From contig JAFDCJ010000239.1 of assembly GCA_019312835.1 (NCBI GenBank), forward strand, positions 1 through 32,341: a stretch of DNA of 32,341 nucleotides, given 5' to 3'. Shown here piece after piece: positions 1 through 7,107 of this stretch (positions are counted from its first letter, which is position 1; every line of letters begins with the position of its first letter). Made by a program: the position numbers and the translations under genes. The DNA is from Deltaproteobacteria bacterium (GTDB taxonomy: Bacteria; Desulfobacterota; Desulfobacteria; Desulfobacterales; JAFDCJ01). The notes beneath the pieces are model-generated. The model was not told the origin of the DNA, did not search any database, and was given only the letters and a program-made list of their open reading frames with translations.

Positions 1-2948
1 ACCTTGCCGGTGAGCAAATAGGGCCGCTGGCGGTCGATCATGTGGCAGAAGCGGTGGTAGGTGGCGGGGAAAAAAGTGGTCTCCACAATGCCGGTTTCGT
101 CTTCGAAGGTTAAAAATTCCATGGGATCCCCGTGCCTGGTGGTGACCACTTTGCCGGTGATCAGCCAGCCGGCCAGGTTGACGCGCCGGCCGAGATGACG
201 GGGCAGGTCGACGGCTTTGACCGTGCGCCGGTGCTGCAGGGCATCGGCAAACAGCACCATGGGATGCCGGTCGCATAAGAAACCCAGGACACGAAATTCA
301 CGCCGCAGCCGCTCGCGTTCATCTTCCGGCGGCAGGGGCGGGGGGGCGCAGGCGCCGGCATCGGCGGCAGCGCTGAAAAGGTTCCGGGTGCGGGGAATCG
401 GCTTTCGGGACCGGATCTTCAGCCAGGCGCTCAGCTCCCACATCAGGGCGGCGCGGTTGCCGCCGGGGTTTACGGTGTCCAGGGCCCCGCAGTGGATCAG
501 GGCGCGGGCCTCATCCTCGGCCGGCTTGACGCGTTCGAAGACATCGCCCATGCTGCGATACGGCTGCCGGCGGCGCCCGGCGACAATACGGGCCCGGGTG
601 TCTGTGGACAGGTCCTTGATGGAAAGCAGGCCCACCCGGACGGCCTCGTCCCGGCCGGTCCAGTGAACCTCGCTGGTGTTGATGTCCGGCGGCAAAACGG
701 TGAGCCCCAGTCGGCGGGCCTCGGAAACATAGGCAAAGGTGCCGTAAAAGCCGCCCTGGTTGCTGATCACCGCCGCCATGAATTCGGCCGGGTGGTGCAC
801 CTTGAGGTAAGCGGCCTGGAAGGAGACCCGGGCATAGGACGCGCTGTGGGGTTTGCAAAAGGAGTAACCGGAAAAGCTCATCATCATCTCCCAGATGGCG
901 GCCACCTGGTCTTCGGATACACCCCGGCAACGGGCGCCGGCGAAGAAACGGTTGCGAAAATCGCGCAGTTGATGGCGGCGGTCCTTTTTGGACATGACCT
1001 TGCGCAGGGTGTCGGCCTCGGCGTGGGAAAAGCCGGCCAGGATAACGGCGGCCCGGGACACGTCTTCCTGATAGACCATGATGCCGAAGGTTTCATCGAG
1101 CACTTCGGCCAGCAGCGGATGGATGGGGTCCCACTGGCCGCCATGCAGCCGTCGGATGTATTCGCGGATAAACTCGTTGGCGGCCGGGCGGATAATGCTG
1201 CTGTGGATGACCAGGTGTTCGAAATCGCCCACCCTTGATTTTTGCTGCAGAAGCCGCATGGCCGGGCTTTCGATGTAAAAACAGCCCATGGTGCGGCCCT
1301 GGGCCAGGGCCTGCTGGGTGGCCAGATCGTCCTCCGGCTCCCAGACCGATTCGTCAAATCTCACCCCGTTGGCGCTCAGGTTGCCGACCGCATCCCGGAT
1401 AACGCCCAGACTGCGGTTTCCCAGCAGGTCGATTTTCACCAGGCCCGCATCCTCGGTGGCGTCCTTTTCCCACTGGATAATCGGCACCCCTTTGGGGGCG
1501 CGTTCCAGCGGCACATATTCGTCAATGGGACGGGGCGTGATGACCACCCCGCCGGGATGCACGGACAGGTAACGGGGGATGCCGATAATGCGCTGGGCCA
1601 GGGCCAGGATCTCGGGCCAGGGAGGTGGAAATTCCAGGGCCCTTGATTCCGGGCGTCGCTGGATGCCGACCAGCAATTCGGGCTCGGATTCTTTGGCGCG
1701 CCAGAAGCGGGGCAGCCGCTTGGATACCCGTCCGATTTCGGCATCGGTCAACCCGTATACTTTGGCCACTTCCCGGATGGCCATGCGCGGCTGAAACAGG
1801 ACATGGTTGGACACCATGGCGGCGTAACCGCTGTGCTGCTCCAGCACCCTGTCCAGCAAATCGTCGCGCTCGTCCCAGGCAAAATCCACGTCGATGTCCG
1901 GCGGATCGGTGCGGCCGGGATTTAAAAAGCGCTCGAAATACAGGTTGTGCTTGAGGGGGCAGACATTGGTGATGCCCAGGCAATAGGCCACCAGGGAAGC
2001 GGCCCCCGAGCCGCGGCCGCAGGTGCGCGGGCTGTGGCGAACGATGTCCTCAACAATCAGAAAATAGGCTGAAAAGCCCATGTTCGCAATGCTTCGCAGT
2101 TCGTGCTCGAGGCGTTCGATCACGGCTTCGGAAAGCTCCTCGCCGTAGCGCCGGCGGGCGCCGGCATAGGCGGCCGCGCGCAGGTGGCAGTTCGGATCGT
2201 CGCCGTTGCGGTTTGACAGCGGCGGCATGACGATGCCGAATTGGGGACCGCTGAAGGTCAGGTGTTCGGCAATTTCATGGGTGGCGTCGATGGCCGCCGG
2301 ACAGATGGCAAACCGACGGGTGTATTCGGCCGGTGCGGCCAGCCAGGCATCCGGCGGGGCGACATCGTCGGGCTTCAGGCGCGAGAGTGACGTGTTGCCG
2401 TCAATGGCGCGCAGCAGCCGGTGGACCGGCGCATCATCCGGGTGCAAAAAAAAACTTCCCGGGGTGGCCACCAGGGAAACGTCCAGGTCTTTGGCGGTGC
2501 GGCACAGTGGATGGGTGAGGGGCAGGGGGTGGCGCGGCATGGCAGCGGCCACGGCCACCCCGGCCGAGTGCCAGGTGCGCAGCAGGTCGGGATTGCCGGT
2601 CAGCACCATCAGCCCGGCGGCGTGGCCGGGCAGCGCCGTCTCCAGGTCGAAATCTTCGTCGAGGTGGCGGCGGGTGAGCAGCCGGCAAAGGTTGCGGTAG
2701 CCGGTATCGTTTTCCACCAGGCACACGGCGCGTTGGCGCCCGCCGGGCTGGGTGACTTCCGCCCCCACGATGGGGCGTAAGCCTTCACGTCGGCAGGCTG
2801 TCAAAAAAGGCCACAAGCCATACAGATTGTCGGTATCGGTCAGCGCCAGGCGCGTGTAACCCAAGCGCCTGGCCTGACGGCAGACCTGGGTGGGAAAAGC
2901 CGTGCCCCACATCAGGGAGTAGCTGGATCTGACGGTTAAGGGTATCAT
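1..2948 (-). CDS. dnaE2: Error-prone DNA polymerase III alpha subunit DnaE2/ImuC (3' end cut off by window)
   Basis: Translesion replicative-type polymerase acting at the replication fork in SOS mutagenesis. The frame stays open from the ATG at 2948 to base 1 (982 codons), so perhaps 40-80 C-terminal residues are missing compared with the roughly 1050-residue family. Visible in order: an N-terminal PHP domain whose metal ligands are degenerate (PLTVRS where replicative DnaE has HLHVHS, and TDTDN where TDHGN is usual); the palm motif GRGSGA near residue 311; catalytic PDIDVDF near 349; a third aspartate in KIDLLG near 505; the fingers motif GIMVYQEDV near 623; FCKPHSASYA near 696; and an OB-fold motif ending in LLTGK at the window edge. 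The polymerase site therefore looks intact while the PHP site looks dead, as is usual for DnaE2. It lies downstream of the ImuB-type gene and lexA on the same strand, which supports the call over DnaE1. Confidence 0.93.
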   Translation of the reverse strand, partial: MIPLTVRSSYSLMWGTAFPTQVCRQARRLGYTRLALTDTDNLYGLWPFLTACRREGLRPIVGAEVTQPGGRQRAVCLVENDTGYRNLCRLLTRRHLDEDFDLETALPGHAAGLMVLTGNPDLLRTWHSAGVAVAAAMPRHPLPLTHPLCRTAKDLDVSLVATPGSFFLHPDDAPVHRLLRAIDGNTSLSRLKPDDVAPPDAWLAAPAEYTRRFAICPAAIDATHEIAEHLTFSGPQFGIVMPPLSNRNGDDPNCHLRAAAYAGARRRYGEELSEAVIERLEHELRSIANMGFSAYFLIVEDIVRHSPRTCGRGSGAASLVAYCLGITNVCPLKHNLYFERFLNPGRTDPPDIDVDFAWDERDDLLDRVLEQHSGYAAMVSNHVLFQPRMAIREVAKVYGLTDAEIGRVSKRLPRFWRAKESEPELLVGIQRRPESRALEFPPPWPEILALAQRIIGIPRYLSVHPGGVVITPRPIDEYVPLERAPKGVPIIQWEKDATEDAGLVKIDLLGNRSLGVIRDAVGNLSANGVRFDESVWEPEDDLATQQALAQGRTMGCFYIESPAMRLLQQKSRVGDFEHLVIHSSIIRPAANEFIREYIRRLHGGQWDPIHPLLAEVLDETFGIMVYQEDVSRAAVILAGFSHAEADTLRKVMSKKDRRHQLRDFRNRFFAGARCRGVSEDQVAAIWEMMMSFSGYSFCKPHSASYARVSFQAAYLKVHHPAEFMAAVISNQGGFYGTFAYVSEARRLGLTVLPPDINTSEVHWTGRDEAVRVGLLSIKDLSTDTRARIVAGRRRQPYRSMGDVFERVKPAEDEARALIHCGALDTVNPGGNRAALMWELSAWLKIRSRKPIPRTRNLFSAAADAGACAPPPLPPEDERERLRREFRVLGFLCDRHPMVLFADALQHRRTVKAVDLPRHLGRRVNLAGWLITGKVVTTRHGDPMEFLTFEDETGIVETTFFPATYHRFCHMIDRQRPYLLTGK

Positions 2949-2994
2949 GGTTTCTGGTTGCCTGTTTGGGCTGCTGGTCATCGGCCGTACAGCA

Positions 2995-3050
2995 GTAGGG
3001 CCGCCCACCGTGGCTGCCGTCTACGAGGTCGGCACGGTGGCCGACCCTAC
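2995..3050. repeat. GTAGGG...CCACCGTG quasi-palindrome, copy 1
   Basis: Two 24-base arms (2995-3018 and 3027-3050) are inverted copies with 19 of 24 positions matching by hand, around an 8-base loop. It lies between the imuB stop and the dnaE2 start, so it would be a strong mRNA hairpin just before dnaE2. A second member is at 5808-5862. No T-tract follows, so it is not a classical terminator. Confidence 0.8.
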
Positions 3051-3072
3051 ATAATACGGATATAATCACTGG

Positions 3073-3103
3073 GCCTCGTGCCTGGCGCCGTGAGCCCTGC
3101 GCC
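3073..3103. repeat. Solo degenerate arm of the GGCTCACGGCGC word family
   Basis: The stretch resembles the right arms of the hairpins at 8844-8926 and 18458-18543 (words GCGCCGTGAGCC and CCCTGCGCC). No inverted partner is seen nearby, so it reads as a lone arm or a decayed copy. The similarity is visual and short. Confidence 0.4.
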
Positions 3104-3111
3104 GATACCTT

Positions 3112-4308
3112 CTACGCCGCCAGGGTTCGGCCTACCCGGAGTGCCTGTTTGCCGAAACGTTCGCGGATACGGTCGATGGCGCTGATCAGGTTGTCGCCTT
3201 TTTGGGCTTTCTCCTGCTCGTCGGCGAACAGCTCGAGCTGGGCGGGCGGGAAGATCAGGCGATCGCAGATCAGGCGGACATGCCGGATGCGCACCCGCCG
3301 GGTCCAGGCCAGCTGCAGGGTGCGCCGGGCCAGCTGAAAAAGGGTGAAATCGCTGGCGGTGGCCGGCCGAACCGCCAGCTGACGAATGCTGCGCATGCCG
3401 TCGGAATAATCAAGGATGACGGCCACCCGGCGGGCGGCCCGCCGCCGCCGCCGCAGCCGGTCGCCGATTTGCTCGACCAGGCGGTACAGGATGCTTTCCA
3501 GGCAGGATCTGTCGTTGGTGTCGTCGCCGAATTCGTGATCGGCCATTACCCTGGGCGGCTTTTGCCCCACCGGCAAAACAGGAGAGGGATCGATGCCGCG
3601 GGCGGTCTGGTACAGAAACAGGGCGCGGGTGCCGAACGGGATCTGCAGCTGTTCCAGGCTCAAAGCGGTGAACTGGGATACCCGGATGAGATTAAATTCC
3701 CGCAGCCGGAGCAGATCGTCGCGTTCGATGCCCGGCACCAGGTCGATCGGCAGCGGTTCCAGAAACGATTCTTCTTCGCCGGCGCCGACAATATACTCCC
3801 CGTCGGGTTTGACCAGGCGGGTGGCCACCTTGGCCACCAGCTTGTTGGGAGCCACCGACCAGATCGGATCCAGCCCCAGGTCTTTTTTTACCTGCCGTCG
3901 CAGCCGCCAGGCGACATCCGCCGGCGGGCCGAAAAGGCGGGCGGTGCCGGAGACGTCCAGAAACAGGTGCCCGTCGTCCTCTCCGGTTTCGATCAGCGGT
4001 GAATACGGCAGGGTCTGTTTGAGCAAGGCGCGCATGGCATGTTCGTAGCGGTCGGGATGGGGCGGTAAAATCCTGGCATCCCGGCACAGGCGCACGGCCC
4101 GGCGCAGGGTCATGCCTTTGCGGATGCCGCTGCGGTAGGCCTCCTCACTCATATCATAAACGGCTGCCCGGGCGGCACCTTGCGGTGCGATAATCACCGG
4201 GCGGTCCTTGAGCCGGCCATCAACGGTTCGCTCCACGGCCACCGCAAAGTCGGCAACGTTTAGGTGAATGATTGTGCGCTCGTAAACGTTCAAAGGTTCA
4301 GCGTTCAC
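3112..4308 (-). CDS. imuB: ImuB-type Y-family DNA polymerase-like protein, catalytic residues lost
   Basis: Probable non-catalytic Y-family adaptor that links DnaE2 to the sliding clamp in the ImuB/DnaE2 mutasome. The N-terminus aligns with DinB, but the first metal-ligand motif HVDMD reads HLNVA, and the second acidic pair (DEAYLDV in DinB) reads GHLFLDV. The carboxylates for nucleotidyl transfer are therefore replaced, as is known for ImuB. The helix-hairpin-helix region (LVPGIERDDLLRL) is followed by a little-finger-like domain rich in arginine. QLELF near residue 362 is a good beta-clamp-binding motif. At 398 residues it has DinB length, shorter than many ImuB proteins. The frame opens with GTG at 4308, and the first codons are made of TTCAGGG-type repeat sequence; TTG at 4293 is an alternative start. 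It precedes dnaE2 by about 160 bases. No imuA is visible in the window. Confidence 0.85.
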   Translation of the reverse strand: MNAEPLNVYERTIIHLNVADFAVAVERTVDGRLKDRPVIIAPQGAARAAVYDMSEEAYRSGIRKGMTLRRAVRLCRDARILPPHPDRYEHAMRALLKQTLPYSPLIETGEDDGHLFLDVSGTARLFGPPADVAWRLRRQVKKDLGLDPIWSVAPNKLVAKVATRLVKPDGEYIVGAGEEESFLEPLPIDLVPGIERDDLLRLREFNLIRVSQFTALSLEQLQIPFGTRALFLYQTARGIDPSPVLPVGQKPPRVMADHEFGDDTNDRSCLESILYRLVEQIGDRLRRRRRAARRVAVILDYSDGMRSIRQLAVRPATASDFTLFQLARRTLQLAWTRRVRIRHVRLICDRLIFPPAQLELFADEQEKAQKGDNLISAIDRIRERFGKQALRVGRTLAA

Positions 4309-4370
4309 TGTTCAGGGTTCCCTTTCTCCAAAAGGGGTTCAGGGTTCAGAGTTCAAAGGTTCAGGGTTAA
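4284..4370. repeat. TTCAGGG word array, left arm of element around the four-helix-bundle pseudogene
   Basis: At least six degenerate copies of GGTTCA/GTTCAGGG follow one another, covering the imuB start codons, the gap and the stop codon of the pseudogene. The complementary arm lies at 4811-4825 and a further array at 7069-7104. The words vary in spacing and sequence, unlike a clean tandem repeat. Confidence 0.75.
4320..4336 (-). promoter_or_regulatory. Possible hairpin covering the imuB ribosome-binding site
   Basis: The bases form a 6-bp stem CCCTTT/AAAGGG with a 5-base loop. On the minus strand the second half, AAAGGG, is the only Shine-Dalgarno-like sequence upstream of the GTG at 4308 (about 10 bases away). 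Whether it limits translation is inference. Confidence 0.35.
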
Positions 4371-4763
4371 GAAGTTCGGAGTCGATTTTTTTGTTGATCC
4401 TCCTTGTAGGATATCAAGTACTTGATGAATCCTCGGATGGCTGCGCGGGTACGGCCGGCATGATCGTACACATCCTGGAACTCGGCATCCGTTATATAGT
4501 GCTGATCCAATGCCACATAAAGTTCACTCTGGACTTCGGTGCAAGCCGCTCGGCATATCGCAGAAAGCGAACAAACTCCGGGTTAGTCTCCGATCAAATC
4601 CCTCGGCAATATTGTGCATTGATGAGCCGGCTGCTTCCTGGATTTGTCTTTTTAAGCCGAAATCCTGAGCAAACTTGGTTTTTTTTGTCAGCACATAGAC
4701 CTTGCGGGTTAGCTCCCGGGCTAATTGCCATGCTTCAATGTCCTCAAATCGTTCTATTCCCAT
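4367..4763 (-). pseudogene. Four-helix-bundle protein (23S rRNA intervening-sequence/S23 family), two frameshifts
   Basis: The first 58 codons from ATG 4763 encode the typical N-terminus of this family (MGIERFEDIEAWQLA, then QIQEAAGSSMHNIAEGFDR). After AEGFDR the frame breaks near 4588-4593, and homology continues in another frame as ETNPEFVRFLRYAER. A second break near 4543-4552 is followed by CTEVQSELYVALDQHYIT, running on through YDHAGRTRAAIRGFIKYL to a TAA at 4367. Undoing both shifts restores a protein of roughly normal length (about 130 residues), so this is a recently inactivated gene and not a random frame. Family members form pentameric helical bundles; they occur as insertions in 23S rRNA genes, and the Avd accessory protein of diversity-generating retroelements shares the fold. 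A GGAAA ribosome-binding site precedes the ATG. It sits between two TTCAGGG arms. Confidence 0.85.
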
Positions 4764-4810
4764 GCGGTTTCCTTTGCATCTGCCGATCAATCTTTCCGTT
4801 TTGACCAAAA

Positions 4811-4825
4811 CCCTGAACCTTTAAG
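4811..4825. repeat. TTCAGGG element, right arm
   Basis: CCCTGAACCTTTAAG is the inverse complement of the AAAGGTTCAGGGTTAA segment of the left arm at 4354-4370. The arm contains the TAA stop of the neighbouring DUF72 gene. Together with the left arm it brackets the four-helix-bundle pseudogene. Confidence 0.6.
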
Positions 4826-5657
4826 TTTCTTTTCCCACCAGCCCCCTTTCGATCAGCAAGTTAATCAGCTTGACCGCATTTCTAGGTGCCTGGGCGCGGA
4901 CGTGATTGTTGAAGAAAATGACCCCGTTGTTGGCGCGTTGGGCCATCTTGGCGATGCGGCCATCGGTCCATTGGCGCAGTTCATCATCGCCGTAGTCATA
5001 GTCGAACTGTTTTTGCATGTTGCCCGAGCGCCAGCCTTTGGCATTGCGGCCGTGAAAGCGGATGTAGAAGAGCGCCGGATTGGTGACGACATCGAGTCCC
5101 GGAAACAAGCCCGGCAGTTCGGGTTCATCCACGGTCACCAGGGTGGTGCGGCGACGCTCGAGTTCGGCAAAAACCCGGTCCGTCGCCCAGGAGACATGCC
5201 GGAATTCCACCGCCAGGGGCAGTCCGTTCAGCTCGTCCAGAAGGGCGGCCAGGTAACGGCGGCTTTGGGGCGCGCGCACGAAGGACGGGGGAAATTGCAG
5301 CAAAACGGCTACCAGTTTGCGGGCCTGTAAAAGCGGTGCGATGCCGTCCCGATATTGGGCCGCCAGTCCACGCCACTGATCGGGGTCGATTTCGTGGGTT
5401 AAAGTGCGGGTCAGTTTGGCGGCAAAGCGAAAACCGGCCGGCGCCTGCCGGTGCATGCGCTCGAGGACATGGCCTTTGGGCATCTGATACCAGGTGAAAT
5501 TCAGCTCGGTGATCGGAAAATGTTGGGCGTAAAGGGGCAGCATGGCGCCCGACTTTGTCCCCGAAGGATAAAACCCGGCATCGACCCACTCGGTGTACGA
5601 ATAGCCGCTCGTGCCGACCAGAAGCCGGCTGGGATTATGTGTCGTTGGGGTGTTCAC
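4821..5657 (-). CDS. DUF72 family protein (TIM-barrel fold)
   Basis: Conserved protein of unproven biochemical function. The family hallmark GTSGYSYTEW occurs at the N-terminus, followed by FYPSG, MLPLYAQHF, TELNFTWYQMP, GFRFAAKL, the LLQFPPSF strand, AVEFRH, YIRFHGR and a C-terminal VIFFNNHV, in the usual order. GTG at 5657 is chosen as start (278 residues) because the 59 codons upstream, though open to ATG 5834, translate intergenic hairpin repeats and not family sequence; no clear ribosome-binding site was found. It lies between lexA and the imuB-dnaE2 pair on the same strand, the place where imuA often sits in such cassettes. A role in DNA damage tolerance is only suggested by position. 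Its stop codon lies inside a repeat arm. Confidence 0.88.
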   Translation of the reverse strand: MNTPTTHNPSRLLVGTSGYSYTEWVDAGFYPSGTKSGAMLPLYAQHFPITELNFTWYQMPKGHVLERMHRQAPAGFRFAAKLTRTLTHEIDPDQWRGLAAQYRDGIAPLLQARKLVAVLLQFPPSFVRAPQSRRYLAALLDELNGLPLAVEFRHVSWATDRVFAELERRRTTLVTVDEPELPGLFPGLDVVTNPALFYIRFHGRNAKGWRSGNMQKQFDYDYGDDELRQWTDGRIAKMAQRANNGVIFFNNHVRAQAPRNAVKLINLLIERGLVGKET

Positions 5658-5719
5658 GTTGTTGTATTTTGGTTGCAGAAGTTTATCGCTAAAAAATATG
5701 CCGGCGCTGGAAGAGCGTC

Positions 5720-5812
5720 CCTGCGGGACTTGAGGAGCGCTTCGCTTGAGGCATTCATTTTTTGCCTCCCACCTCAAGGCCGCAGGCCGATCCTCAAGCC
5801 TCACGAAGTGAG
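5720..5812. repeat. CCTCAAG word quasi-palindrome
   Basis: Left arm 5720-5752 (words CTTGAGG twice) faces right arm 5771-5812 (word CCTCAAG twice, with CCGCAGG and CGAAG pieces) across a T-rich spacer. Smaller hairpins such as CCTCACGAAGTGAGG nest inside the right arm. It lies in the lexA-DUF72 gap. Confidence 0.65.
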
Positions 5813-5862
5813 GGCAGCCCACCGTGGCTGCCATCTGAGGCCAGCACGGTGTCCGGCCCTAC
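5808..5862. repeat. GTAGGG...CCACCGTG quasi-palindrome, copy 2
   Basis: Arms 5808-5832 and 5839-5862 pair imperfectly. CCCACCGTGGCTGCC is identical to the left arm of copy 1 at 2995-3050, followed by G/A TCT. The two copies bracket the DUF72-pseudogene-imuB block. Confidence 0.75.
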
Positions 5863-5891
5863 TCCCGGGACAGCACTCGATCTGGAGAAGC

Positions 5892-6069
5892 CGGAAATCC
5901 GAAGCACGAAATTCGAAATACGAAACAAATTCAAAATTCGAATGTTCAAATGCTCTAAACGCTGAGACGGCTAATTATGAGGTAAGAAGGCCGAATTCCT
6001 TGTAGTTTAGAATTTTTGTCATTTGGTATTCGATTTTGTTTCGGGTTTCGAGATTCGGATTTCGGATTT
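5892..6069. repeat. AAATTCG/ATCCGAA long quasi-palindrome
   Basis: The left arm 5892-5960 is a run of degenerate words (AAATCCGAA, CACGAAATTCG, AAATACGAAACAAATTC) ending in CTCTAAAC. The right arm 6004-6069 is its imperfect inverse complement, beginning GTTTAGAA and ending in TTCGGATTT. The spacer is about 43 bases. It occupies the lexA-DUF72 gap and carries no gene. Confidence 0.85.
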
Positions 6070-6107
6070 TTTGTTTCAAAAAATACAAAATTAGATCATT
6101 TCCCTTA

Positions 6108-6136
6108 TGAGCCATGAGCTATGAACTATGAGCTAT
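6108..6136. repeat. ATGAGCT word array next to the lexA stop
   Basis: Four degenerate copies of ATGAGCTATG abut and slightly overlap the lexA stop codon. The same word appears twice at 14220-14236 next to recN. Confidence 0.6.
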
Positions 6137-6765
6137 TTAATTCCCTCCGGTCCGCGCTGGATGCCGATGACTTTGCCCTGGATCAGCACGTCGCTGAAGT
6201 CGTAACGCAGGGACGGGTAGTCGGCATTTTCCGGGTGCAGTTCGATGTGGCTTTTGCGCAGAAAAAACCGTTTGACGGTAGCCTCTTCGTTGTTGATGAG
6301 GGCCACCACGATCTCGCCGTTCTGGGCGTACTGACGGGGTTCGCAAATGGCCAGATCGCCGTTCAGGATTCCGGCATCCTGCATGGAATCGCCTTTCACC
6401 CGCAGTGCAAAAAGATTCTGGCCGCGAAAGACGGTGGCATCGAGCACCGTGCTGCCGTCCCATTCCGTCTGGGCGTACATCGGCAGACCGGCCGTAACGC
6501 GGCCGATAATCGGGATTTCCCGCCAGCGCTGCAGCGCTGCCGGTTCACGGGCCTGGTTTAAAAGGTAGACCGTGCGGCTGTAACGCCCCTCCCGTTTCAA
6601 ATAACCTTTCTCCCCCAGCGTTTTGAGAATCTGGGCAATCGCAGCATGGCTGACGCCCAGATCCGTGGCCGCCCGGCGCAGACTGGGGGCCTGGCCGCTG
6701 CTCGTGATTTCGCGTTGCAGATAATCTAAAACACGCTGCTGTTTTTCCGTCAGGCTGGGCTGCAT
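6133..6765 (-). CDS. lexA: LexA SOS repressor
   Basis: Transcriptional repressor and self-cleaving protease controlling DNA-damage genes. The N-terminal winged helix-turn-helix (about 1-65, LTEKQQRVLDYLQREI through the recognition helix near VSHAAIAQ) is followed by the S24 peptidase domain. The cleavage site is Ala92-Gly93 (VTAGLP), the nucleophile Ser127 is in GDSMQDAGI, and the general base Lys165 is in ATVKRFF; all are present, so it should be inducible. At 210 residues it has normal length. The ATG at 6765 has a purine-rich AGGGGAGAG ribosome-binding site and a strong promoter upstream. It is the first gene of the run towards imuB and dnaE2, but long repeat-filled gaps separate them, so separate promoters are possible. 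Confidence 0.95.
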   Translation of the reverse strand: MQPSLTEKQQRVLDYLQREITSSGQAPSLRRAATDLGVSHAAIAQILKTLGEKGYLKREGRYSRTVYLLNQAREPAALQRWREIPIIGRVTAGLPMYAQTEWDGSTVLDATVFRGQNLFALRVKGDSMQDAGILNGDLAICEPRQYAQNGEIVVALINNEEATVKRFFLRKSHIELHPENADYPSLRYDFSDVLIQGKVIGIQRGPEGIK

Positions 6766-6828
6766 GGAAACTCTCCCCTCGTGATTGCGGATTTATTTTC
6801 CGAAGTTCCGAACGGTTTCTCTGGGGGT

Positions 6829-6857
6829 AATATAATCGATCAAAATGTAAATGTCAA
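6829..6857 (-). promoter_or_regulatory. Sigma-70-type promoter of lexA
   Basis: On the minus strand TTGACA (6857-6852), a 17-base spacer and TATATT (6834-6829) give a near-consensus promoter about 65 bases before the lexA ATG. Confidence 0.7.
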
Positions 6858-6876
6858 TGTAAATATTAATGTAAAG
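6841..6876 (-). promoter_or_regulatory. TTTACAT direct repeats overlapping the lexA promoter (candidate operator)
   Basis: Read on the minus strand, TTTACAT occurs three times at about 10-13-base spacing across the -35 region, close to helical phase. A separate small palindrome GTTCCGAAC lies at 6805-6813 between promoter and start. Either could be an autoregulatory LexA site; the sequence alone does not decide. Confidence 0.4.
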
Positions 6877-7107
6877 TCTGAAAGGCAGTTCAGGGTATCG
6901 AAAGGTGCGGGGTTAAAAAGCCTGAGAATAGGATGATTTGCGAATCTTGAGATATGACAATATGATCGGTAACTTACGTCAAAAGTCTACGGCCTGATAA
7001 AGAACCCCAGGTTTGTGGGCAACTTCGGTATGACGGAACAAGCCCAGCTGGTCTCAGGTTTGCCCATAACCTTTGAACCCTGAACGCTGAACCTTGAACC
7101 TTTTAAT
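6877..7107. repeat. Gene-free stretch with TTCAGGG-family words
   Basis: Beyond the lexA promoter this gap carries no credible gene. Bases 7069-7104 hold five copies of the GAACCCT/GAACCTT word immediately downstream of the permease stop. Bases 6888-6916 hold a weaker inverse set (GTTCAGGG, GGGGTTAAAA) that could be a decayed partner arm. Confidence 0.55.

Noticed and set aside
492-1238. Long plus-strand open frame over the dnaE2 region
   Set aside because: It is antisense to an unmistakable DnaE2 frame, with no family resemblance and a GC-driven composition.
4284-4370. Possible CRISPR-like or clean tandem repeat
   Set aside because: Words are degenerate with no unique spacers of constant length, and no cas genes are nearby.
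4367-4825. A diversity-generating retroelement, given the Avd-like four-helix-bundle fold
   Set aside because: No reverse transcriptase, template/variable repeat pair or target gene is visible in the window.
5658-5834. 59-codon N-terminal extension of the DUF72 gene
   Set aside because: Encodes the CCTCAAG and GTAGGG hairpins rather than protein family sequence; the family start lies near the GTG at 5657.
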